Source: JBEAOO01 sp041164825 (lineage in GTDB: Bacteria; Pseudomonadota; Gammaproteobacteria; Burkholderiales; Burkholderiaceae_C). Taken from it: 12,059 bases of DNA. Position numbers and translations under genes: made by a program. Below the pieces are notes generated by a model. That model worked only from the letters and a program-made list of their open reading frames with translations. It did not search any database and was not told the origin of the DNA. The stretch is from positions 1 through 12,059 of the forward strand of contig JBEAOO010000252.1 in assembly GCA_041164825.1 (NCBI GenBank), given 5' to 3'. Positions 1-6,368 of this stretch are shown piece after piece. How positions within the stretch are numbered: the first letter of the stretch is position 1; each line of letters starts with the position of its first letter.

Positions 1-911
1 ATCACCATGCCGCAACCCACAGCCTCGCCGTGCAACCACTGGCCGTAGCCGAGGCCGGCCTCGATGGCATGGCCGAATGTGTGGCCATAATTCAGAATGG
101 CGCGCATGCCCGACTCGCGCTCGTCTTGGCCCACCACCTTGGCCTTGATCTCGCAGGAGCGCTTCACGGCATGCGCCAGCGCGGCGGGCTCACGGGCCAC
201 CAAGGCATCGATGTTGGCCTCGATCCAGTCGAAAAACGCCATGTCGGCGATCGGGCCGTACTTGATCACCTCGGCCAATCCGGCGGCAATTTCGCGCTGC
301 GGCAGGGTGTTCAGCGTCGACAAATCGGCCAGCACCCGCACCGGCTGATAAAACGCGCCCACCATGTTCTTGCCCAGCGGGTGGTTGATGGCGGTCTTGC
401 CGCCCACCGACGAATCGACCTGCGACAACAAGGTGGTCGGCACCTGCACACAGGGCACACCGCGCATATAGCAAGCGGCGGCAAAACCCGTCATGTCGCC
501 CACCACGCCACCGCCCAGCGCAAACAGCACCGTCTTGCGGTCGCAGCCGGCGCCCAGCACGGCGTCAAAAATGAGGTTCAGCGTTTCCCAGTTCTTGTGG
601 GCCTCGCCGTCGGGCAACACCACCTCGTGGATTTGAGCGTAGTGCGGGGCCAAAGCCGCGCGCAAGGTCGCGGCGTAGAGCGGCGCCACCGTCACGTTGC
701 TGACGATGAAGGCATCGCGCGAGGGAGGCAAGCCCTCGAAACTGCGCGGGTCTGCCAGCACGCCGGCGCCAATCAAGATGTCGTAAGCGCGGTCGCCCAA
801 CTCGATCGGCACACGGATCACCGGCGCCGCAGACAGGGCCGCGGCCGAGGTGAGCGGGGCGGCATGGGCCGCAGAAGCAAAAGAGGGAGCAGCGCTGGCA
901 GCAGAGGTCAT
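1..911 (-). CDS. aroB: 3-dehydroquinate synthase, C-terminus cut by window edge
   Basis: AroB is a cytoplasmic, NAD- and divalent-metal-dependent enzyme that converts DAHP to 3-dehydroquinate, the second step of the shikimate pathway. About 303 codons are visible; E. coli AroB has 362 residues, so roughly the last 85-90 are outside the window. Family motifs read clearly: GGGVVGDM (residues 133-140, nucleotide binding), QVPTTLLSQVDSSVGGKTA ending near 174 (K172), AEVIKYG with E214, NYGHTFGHAIE with H277 and H281, and LHGEAV with H294. The E214/H277/H294 spacing equals that of the E. coli metal ligands E184/H247/H264. The ATG at 911 gives an Ala/Ser/Pro-rich leader of about 30 residues with no clear Shine-Dalgarno. 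A GTG at 821-819 aligns exactly with E. coli Met1 and is the alternative start. The gene follows aroK after a 189-base gap on the same strand. Confidence 0.96.
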   Translation of the reverse strand, partial: MTSAASAAPSFASAAHAAPLTSAAALSAAPVIRVPIELGDRAYDILIGAGVLADPRSFEGLPPSRDAFIVSNVTVAPLYAATLRAALAPHYAQIHEVVLPDGEAHKNWETLNLIFDAVLGAGCDRKTVLFALGGGVVGDMTGFAAACYMRGVPCVQVPTTLLSQVDSSVGGKTAINHPLGKNMVGAFYQPVRVLADLSTLNTLPQREIAAGLAEVIKYGPIADMAFFDWIEANIDALVAREPAALAHAVKRSCEIKAKVVGQDERESGMRAILNYGHTFGHAIEAGLGYGQWLHGEAVGCGMV

Positions 912-1100
912 GGCTGAAGTTTAAGCGGGCGACTCACGCGCCACACTGACAGCGAGTCGGTCGCGCGGCGAGGGCCAGCGCCATCGCGGCTCGCAAGACG
1001 CATCTTCAGCAGCGTGCTGCCATGCGGCAGACACCGAAAATTTGCGAACCGAAGGGTCGCGGGCCAAGCAGTTGGCGATGCGCGCCAGAGGCCCGCTCAG
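912..1100 (-). other. aroK-aroB intergenic gap with an in-frame open stretch
   Basis: This gap separates aroK from aroB. Directly after the aroK TGA, the same reading frame stays open for 59 codons and ends at TAA (923-921). The conceptual product is Arg/Ala/Trp-rich and resembles nothing I recognise. At this GC content, 60 stop-free codons are not remarkable. Small inverted repeats lie at 1007-1019 (CAGCA-GCG-TGCTG) and 1017-1030 (CTGCC-ATGC-GGCAG); they share bases and would compete. No T-run follows, so they are not Rho-independent terminators. I see no convincing promoter or Shine-Dalgarno for aroB. Confidence 0.5.
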
Positions 1101-1757
1101 TCAGGCGTCTTGGACGCCGACGCCCGCGCCAGGCCCTTCGGTGTCGGCCGCCAGCGCCGACGCTGGCCCGGGTGCAAGCACGCCCGATGGGTTGACCGCG
1201 GCGACAGGCAGCAGCGGCTCCACCGGGGAGCGCGCCAAACCCGGGTCCACCACGCCGGCCAACTCCAACTGCATCAAGATCATGTTGACCAAGCTCGGCA
1301 CCGATGGGCGGCCGGTTTCAACCACGAAGTGAGCGGTGGCGCGATAGAGCGGGTCGCGGAAGGCATAAAGGTCGCGCAGTCGCTGCAGCGGATCCGCCAC
1401 CTGCAGCAGCGGCCGCTGGGTGTCGTGCCGCAAGCGGCGAAACAGCTCTTCGGGGGTCGAGCGCAAGTACACCACGGTCGTGCGGCCGTGCAGCGCCAGC
1501 CGATTGGGCTCACGCAACACCGAGCCCCCGCCCGTGGCCAACACACCCAAGGGCGCTTGCGTCAGCTCATCGATCACCTCTTGCTCGAGGTCACGAAAGC
1601 GATCTTCACCCTCGCGCTCAAAAAAGCTGCGAATGGACTCCTGCAAGCGGTGCTCGATCACCGTGTCCGAATCGGTGAACACGGTGCCGAGCCGCTTGGC
1701 CAAATGCCTGCCAACGGTGGACTTGCCACCGCCGGGGAGGCCGACGAGGGAGATCAA
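1101..1757 (-). CDS. aroK: shikimate kinase with long C-terminal tail
   Basis: AroK is a cytoplasmic P-loop NMP-kinase-type enzyme that phosphorylates shikimate to shikimate-3-phosphate. Visible hallmarks are the Walker A loop GLPGGGKST (residues 6-14), the FTDSD motif with shikimate-binding D31, R55 in DRFRDLE, the GGG loop at 76-78, the lid arginine in QRPLL (R115) and R134 before LYRATAHFVVETG. The spacing agrees with the catalytic residues of characterised shikimate kinases. The catalytic core ends near residue 169. The remaining 49 residues are Pro/Ala/Gly/Val-rich, making the protein 218 residues against about 170-175 usually. The start is TTG (1757-1755), sharing four bases (TTGA) with the stop of the upstream lipoprotein gene. 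No Shine-Dalgarno precedes it and no in-frame ATG lies just upstream, so translation probably depends on termination-reinitiation coupling. The function is secure; the start is less so. Confidence 0.95.
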   Translation of the reverse strand: MISLVGLPGGGKSTVGRHLAKRLGTVFTDSDTVIEHRLQESIRSFFEREGEDRFRDLEQEVIDELTQAPLGVLATGGGSVLREPNRLALHGRTTVVYLRSTPEELFRRLRHDTQRPLLQVADPLQRLRDLYAFRDPLYRATAHFVVETGRPSVPSLVNMILMQLELAGVVDPGLARSPVEPLLPVAAVNPSGVLAPGPASALAADTEGPGAGVGVQDA

Positions 1758-4117
1758 GGATTGGTGATGCGGACAGTAAAAACGTACGAGACACCTCGGG
1801 GCGAGGTCACTTTGATCGTGGCTTGCGCTTCACCCTTCGGCACACCCTGATCACAGCTCCGGGAGCTGAACTCCACAGCATGCGCAGATGGGTTGAGCGA
1901 GTTCGGCACGGAGGTTTGGAAGACCTTGGCCGAGACCCCTGTTCCCTCTGCACTCACAACAGACCCCACTGGCCAAGGATTATTACGGGTTGTGTTCGAG
2001 TCTCGCAACAGATACGTGCGAGTGGTAATCGCATCGCAACCCAATGGCACATCTCCGTAAGCTGAGGGATCCCCTGCAAGCGGACGGACAGAGGTCCCGG
2101 TGATGTCATTCAATCGTGGCCAGGATGCAGTCTCCGACAAGACATAGAGCACAGTGTTTCGTACGTGAGCCTTCCCCCACGTACCGTCACATGTGTTTGC
2201 CTTGGAGTAGGCGCCGGCAGAGGAAGAGATCGGGCACGCCTGCGCCCCTCCACCGCCATACATAACAAACTGCTCCCCGGACGCCCAAGTTGCAGACTCA
2301 TCCGCGTCCAAGAAAATATCACCCAAATCCTCAAACGTGTCCGACGCAATGTCGTAGGTATTGTTGCCGTTCGAATCAACGAATGTTTCTTCGCCAATCA
2401 CATAAGCCAACACAGACACCAAACCATTGACAGGACGAGGACTCTGACTCTCCAAGTGCCCACTGCACATGGAAAGCCCATTGACCTTCGCAGTCAAACA
2501 GCTGCCGACAATTTGGCCGGACTCGGTTACAAAATTGACGGCAGTCCCATCTGGCACGGGGTTTCCGGCTCTGTCAGCCAATCTCACGGTGACATCTGTG
2601 GCTTCGCCGTCGTAGTTCATACCTTCAATATTGAGCCTTGACAACGCCGTGGACATTGTCCTCTGCGTCGGCAGACCCGAATTGATCGACAAGGCCGTCG
2701 ACACCGCGGTCAGGGCAACGCCAGCAGATGTTGTGAATCTTGCGGTGATTCGGACAGGCGTCGGCACAGTGCCAGCCTGGACAGTCACGTCCCCGTATCC
2801 GTTGGCATCTGAGGTCACCGCGACCTCACCAAGCGCTGAGTTCAACTGCAATCCACCGGCGTTGGTGTCTGGCGTCAGCTTCAGTTGGACACCCGACACA
2901 CCAACACCGGATTGATTGACAACCTGGAAGCGAACCACCGACCTGTTGTTGAAGCCAGAGCTCGCGAGATAGATGGTGGACGGCGAAGCAGAAACAAACT
3001 GAATATTGGTGGCGAGTGGTTGCGTCAAGGGCATCGACGCCGTCGTCGAGACGCCCGTGGAGCCATCAACACTGGCAGTGATCAAATCTGATGCATTGGC
3101 GCTCGTTGCGCATCCCAAATCTTTATAGGTGGTCTTGGCCAGACCGTCTGCGCCTACCGTCGCCGTTGATGGCGAAAAGCTCGCCTTCGCGGAATTCAAA
3201 CATTGCGATGTGAACGACACCTTCACCGTTGTCCCAGCGGGCGCACCCAGCACAGGCACAGAGAGTTCGCTGGTCCCGAAAGCTGGCAGTCGTGCCGCCC
3301 CTGCAAAACCAGTGGACAGCGTGCCCATCGTGACTGCACCCAGTGTGACGGAGCCCGTCAGCGTGGTGGAGGTCGTGACACCGTTGGAAGAGGACGTGAC
3401 GGTCAGCTCAAACGCGCCAGAGGCGTTCACCGAAGAGGGTGCAATTTGCACGTAAGCGATGCCGCTGCTGTCAGTCAACGCCGAACCGTCGGATGGAACG
3501 AAGACGATTTTGGTGGACGACGAGGACACAGTCACCAATGCGCCGGACTGCGGCACACCGCCCAGCGTGACGGTGGTTTTGACCTTGGTTCCAGCATTCG
3601 ACACTGAGGTCGTCGCCACGCCAGCCTCATTCACCAACTGAGACGTCGCCACCGGTGATCCGCCCGATGCGATGGACCACGCAGCGGTCAACTCCGTGGT
3701 TTGCCCGTCTGTGGTTTTGGCAGTTGCCGTCACCACAAAGCCACCAGAATCATTGATCGACAGCGGAGCAATTTCCACCGTGGCCACACCGGTGGAATCG
3801 GTCACAGCCACACCGTCAGCGGGCGTGACAACAACTTTAGTAGACGAGCTCTTGACCGTGACAACCGCGCCAGCACTGGGCACACCACCGAGGGTCACAA
3901 CCATTTTCACTTTGGTGCCGCTCGGTGCCACGGAGGGGATGGCCGTGCCGTTGCTGTCCACCAATGACAGCTTGGCAGCAATGGCGATGGCTGCTGGCGT
4001 TGCCGGCGTGCACGCCGAGCCGTAGAGGCATGAACCGGCATTGCTGCTTCCACCGCCGCACCCCACCAACACCCAAGCGCTCAGTAGCAACGCCATTCGT
4101 TTCAACAAATTCATCAT
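1754..4117 (-). CDS. multi-domain Ig-like lipoprotein of unknown function
   Basis: This is a predicted exported lipoprotein of 787 residues. MMNLLKR is followed by a hydrophobic segment and an LVGC lipobox with the lipidated C20, then GGGSS. Two tandem Ig-like domains of bacterial group-1 (invasin/Big_1) style follow at about residues 48-150 and 157-258. Less similar Ig-like segments lie near 270-360, 375-480 and 490-570. A region with two acidic loops, DSNGNNTYD (581-589) and DADESATWASGE (604-615), resembles Ca2+-binding EF-hand or dockerin-type loops. The C-terminal ~160 residues are unrecognised. Apart from C20, the ten cysteines fall in five local pairs (30/36, 306/336, 540/551, 628/643, 694/755), suggesting disulfides outside the cytoplasm. 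The start is the first ATG of ATGATG, with AGGGA nine bases upstream (4127-4131). It lies 61 bases after pilQ and overlaps aroK by four bases. GC is lower than in its neighbours. A role in pilus or secretin function or adhesion is inference from position only. Confidence 0.9.
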   Translation of the reverse strand: MMNLLKRMALLLSAWVLVGCGGGSSNAGSCLYGSACTPATPAAIAIAAKLSLVDSNGTAIPSVAPSGTKVKMVVTLGGVPSAGAVVTVKSSSTKVVVTPADGVAVTDSTGVATVEIAPLSINDSGGFVVTATAKTTDGQTTELTAAWSIASGGSPVATSQLVNEAGVATTSVSNAGTKVKTTVTLGGVPQSGALVTVSSSSTKIVFVPSDGSALTDSSGIAYVQIAPSSVNASGAFELTVTSSSNGVTTSTTLTGSVTLGAVTMGTLSTGFAGAARLPAFGTSELSVPVLGAPAGTTVKVSFTSQCLNSAKASFSPSTATVGADGLAKTTYKDLGCATSANASDLITASVDGSTGVSTTASMPLTQPLATNIQFVSASPSTIYLASSGFNNRSVVRFQVVNQSGVGVSGVQLKLTPDTNAGGLQLNSALGEVAVTSDANGYGDVTVQAGTVPTPVRITARFTTSAGVALTAVSTALSINSGLPTQRTMSTALSRLNIEGMNYDGEATDVTVRLADRAGNPVPDGTAVNFVTESGQIVGSCLTAKVNGLSMCSGHLESQSPRPVNGLVSVLAYVIGEETFVDSNGNNTYDIASDTFEDLGDIFLDADESATWASGEQFVMYGGGGAQACPISSSAGAYSKANTCDGTWGKAHVRNTVLYVLSETASWPRLNDITGTSVRPLAGDPSAYGDVPLGCDAITTRTYLLRDSNTTRNNPWPVGSVVSAEGTGVSAKVFQTSVPNSLNPSAHAVEFSSRSCDQGVPKGEAQATIKVTSPRGVSYVFTVRITNP
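3392..3592 (-). repeat. second copy of a tandem Ig-domain repeat
   Basis: This stretch encodes residues 176-242 of the lipoprotein. It aligns without gaps to residues 67-133: I count 43 identical residues of 67, including GTKVK, VTLGGVP, the SSSTK segment, TDS and the IAP motif. The offset is 109 residues (327 bases). It reflects internal duplication of one Ig-like domain, not a mobile repeat. Confidence 0.85.
3719..3919 (-). repeat. first copy of a tandem Ig-domain repeat
   Basis: This stretch encodes residues 67-133 of the lipoprotein, the partner of the copy 109 residues further on. Both copies keep the alternating hydrophobic pattern expected of beta-strands and a central DG..TDS.G turn typical of group-1 bacterial Ig-like domains. 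Confidence 0.85.
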
Positions 4118-4126
4118 CTTTTGTAT

Positions 4127-4131
4127 TCCCT
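4127..4131 (-). promoter_or_regulatory. ribosome binding site of the Ig-like lipoprotein gene
   Basis: AGGGA on the - strand lies nine bases before the first ATG of ATGATG and twelve before the second. This favours the first ATG (4117) as the start. Confidence 0.6.
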
Positions 4132-4155
4132 GAGGATCTGTCTGGGCGCGAGCCT

Positions 4156-4175
4156 GCGTTTTGATTGAAAAACGC
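4156..4175 (-). other. perfect hairpin just after pilQ
   Basis: GCGTTTT and AAAACGC form a perfect 7-bp inverted repeat around a 6-base loop, starting three bases after the pilQ stop and before the lipoprotein gene. No T-run follows in the direction of transcription, so it does not look like an intrinsic terminator. It could be an RNA processing or stability element limiting expression of the downstream genes, or chance. Confidence 0.45.
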
Positions 4176-4178
4176 GAC

Positions 4179-6368
4179 TCAACGGGCAGCCACGCTGTCG
4201 GTCACCACCTTGGGGGTGAGGAAGATCAGCAACTCGGTTCGGTTGAGGGTGCGGGTTTTGGTTTTGAACAGGTTGCCGAGGTAGGGAATGTCGCCGAGGA
4301 CGGGGACTTTCACTTCATCGTTACGGTCGGTTTGTTCAAAAATGCCGCCAATCACCACGGTGCCGCCGTTTTCAATCAACACTTGGGTCTTCACGGACTT
4401 GGTGTTGATGGAGAAAACACCGCCGGTGGCGTTGCCCACGCTGTCTTTGTTGACGGCCACGTCGAGGATGACGTTGCCTTCGGGCGTGATTTGCGGGGTG
4501 ACCTCCAGGCGCAGTGTGGCGTCGACGAAGTCGATAGCGGTGGCGCCGCTGGAGGTGAAGCGCTGGTAAGGGATGCGCGTGCCCTGCTGGATCATGGCCT
4601 TGATCTGGTCAGCGGTGATGAGGCGAGGGCTGGACACCACTTTGCCTCGGCCATCGGCTTCGAGGGCCGAGATTTCGAGGTTGAGGAAGCGGTTGGCCGA
4701 GGCGCTGAACAGCGACAGCGCAAAGGTGGCGGGGTTGTAGCCGCCTTGCGCGGTGGCCGGCAGGTTCACAAACTGGCTGTCGCTGAAGGCTGCTGCGGTG
4801 GAGGTTTGCAGGGTTTGTGCCCCCACAGCGTTCATGCTGCCGCCGATGGACACCTGGGTGCTGCCGCCCAGGTTGTAGCCTGGAATGCCGCCTTGAGCCG
4901 CTCGCAGGTCGGTGGCGCCCAAGCGTGCGCCGATGGACTTGGCGAACTTGTCGTCGGCCTCGACGATGCGGGCCTCAATCAGCACCTGGCGCACGGGAAT
5001 GTCAATCTTGGTGATCAACGTCTGGATCTCTTCGAGCTTGGACGGGATGTCGGTGACGAAGAGTTGGTTGGTGCGGGTCTCGAACATCACACTGCCGCGT
5101 GGCGAGAGGATGCGGGTGGCATTGGAGCCCGTGTTGGCGGACGACTGCCCGGTGAGGCCCTTGGCCACTTCTTCGGCCTTGGTGTAGTTCATCTGGAACG
5201 ACTGCGTGCGCAGCGGCTCCAGTGAGGCGATTTGGGCTTTGGATTCGAGATCGACCTTTTCTTTGGCGGCCAGCTCGTCTTTGGGGGCGATCCAGATCAC
5301 GTTGCCCGACTTGCGCAAGCCCAGGCCCTTGGCCTGAAGAATGATGTCGAGGGCTTGGTCCCAGGGCACATCTTTGAGGCGCAGGGTGACGTTGCCGGTG
5401 ACAGAGTCGCTGGTGACGACGTTGAAGTTGGTGAAATCGGCGATGACTTGCAGCAGCGCCCGCACTTCGATGTTTTGGAAGTTGAGCGAGAGCTTTTCGC
5501 CGGCAAAGCCGGGGCCTTGGGTGAGCTTGTTGGGATCGAGCTTTTGAGCCCGCACTTCGAGCACAAACTGGTTGTCGCTCTGGTAGGCGCTGTGCTCCCA
5601 CGCTCCCTTGGGCTCGATGACCATGCGCACACGGTCGCCACTTTGTACGGTGGACACCGACTGGATGGGGGTGCCGAAATCGGTCACGTCCAGGCGGCGG
5701 CGGAGTTTGTCGGGCAAGGTGGAGCGCAGGAACTCAACCACCAAGCTCTGGCCTTGTTGGCGGATGTCCACCCCCACTTGGTTGCTCGGCAGCTCGACCA
5801 CGACGCGGCCGGCGCCATCGCTGCCACGGCGGAAATCGATGTCGCGCAAAGCCAGCGGATCGCGGTTGAGGGGCTCGGCAAAACGCACCGAGCCGCTGTT
5901 GGTGGCCCCCGGATTGGCCGTGGCCGCCGTGGCGTTGGCAGCAGCGGCGGCGGCTGGGTTGGACTCCAAAATAACCAGCAGCACCTTGCCTTGCAGTTGC
6001 GCGCGGTAGGTGGAGGGCTGCTTGAGGTTCATCACCAGCCGGGTGCGTTCACCCGACTGCGCCACGCTCACCGAGCGCAGATTGCCTTGGTTGATGTCAA
6101 TGCTGGATTTGCCCAGTGCATTGGCGACGCCGGGCAAATCGATCGCCACACGCGGGGGGGACTGCACAGCGAAGCCGTTGGGTACCGCCGTCAATGGCTC
6201 GGTCAACTCGATGCGCACCACTTCGGCGCCCGCCTGCTGCGTGCTGTTGATGGATTGGATGGCATTCTGGGCCGCTGCGGGGAGGCAGGCGCCAAAGAAC
6301 ATCACGAGCGCCGCCAGCGCGACCCGCCCGATACCGACCATTGAAATCTCCTTGCTCGTCTTCTTCAT
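4179..6368 (-). CDS. pilQ: type IV pilus secretin PilQ
   Basis: PilQ forms the outer-membrane ring through which the type IV pilus leaves the cell. From the chosen start it has 729 residues, in the usual range. The order is: signal peptide with a KKTSK n-region, hydrophobic core and LPAAA-QN cleavage site near residue 33; a first AMIN domain (about 36-135) and a second (about 168-265) that in this family bind peptidoglycan; an STN domain (about 290-355); an N1-type domain (about 385-455); and the secretin barrel region (about 500-725) with the hallmark VPVLGDIPYLGNLFK from residue 688. An Ala/Asn/Thr-rich linker separates the AMIN domains. The ATG at 6368 overlaps the pilP stop as ATGA and has AGGAG eight bases upstream. 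A second ATG at 6341 has its own AAGGAG six bases upstream. A longer reading from 6413 lies inside pilP and is unlikely. Confidence 0.97.
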   Translation of the reverse strand: MKKTSKEISMVGIGRVALAALVMFFGACLPAAAQNAIQSINSTQQAGAEVVRIELTEPLTAVPNGFAVQSPPRVAIDLPGVANALGKSSIDINQGNLRSVSVAQSGERTRLVMNLKQPSTYRAQLQGKVLLVILESNPAAAAAANATAATANPGATNSGSVRFAEPLNRDPLALRDIDFRRGSDGAGRVVVELPSNQVGVDIRQQGQSLVVEFLRSTLPDKLRRRLDVTDFGTPIQSVSTVQSGDRVRMVIEPKGAWEHSAYQSDNQFVLEVRAQKLDPNKLTQGPGFAGEKLSLNFQNIEVRALLQVIADFTNFNVVTSDSVTGNVTLRLKDVPWDQALDIILQAKGLGLRKSGNVIWIAPKDELAAKEKVDLESKAQIASLEPLRTQSFQMNYTKAEEVAKGLTGQSSANTGSNATRILSPRGSVMFETRTNQLFVTDIPSKLEEIQTLITKIDIPVRQVLIEARIVEADDKFAKSIGARLGATDLRAAQGGIPGYNLGGSTQVSIGGSMNAVGAQTLQTSTAAAFSDSQFVNLPATAQGGYNPATFALSLFSASANRFLNLEISALEADGRGKVVSSPRLITADQIKAMIQQGTRIPYQRFTSSGATAIDFVDATLRLEVTPQITPEGNVILDVAVNKDSVGNATGGVFSINTKSVKTQVLIENGGTVVIGGIFEQTDRNDEVKVPVLGDIPYLGNLFKTKTRTLNRTELLIFLTPKVVTDSVAAR
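6348..6353 (-). promoter_or_regulatory. internal Shine-Dalgarno within the 5' end of pilQ
   Basis: AAGGAG on the - strand lies six bases before an in-frame ATG (6341-6339), 27 bases inside pilQ. It is as strong as the AGGAG at 6377-6381 that serves the ATG at 6368. Initiation here would give a signal peptide beginning MVGIGR, nine residues shorter and without the Lys-rich n-region. Confidence 0.5.

Noticed and set aside
30..1850. Long + strand frames opposite aroB and aroK (30-917 and 1014-1850)
   Set aside because: They are antisense to genes with intact catalytic motifs, and their composition (His/Arg/Gln/Gly-rich) is typical of shadow frames.
1754..4178. Insertion-sequence or target-site duplication flanking the lipoprotein gene
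   Set aside because: I looked for direct or inverted repeats at both ends and for transposase remnants and saw none.
4161..6344. Two long open frames on the + strand (354 and 370 codons) opposite pilQ
   Set aside because: They mirror the high-GC codon bias of pilQ, are His/Gly/Gln/Val-rich with no recognisable domain, and have no supporting signals.
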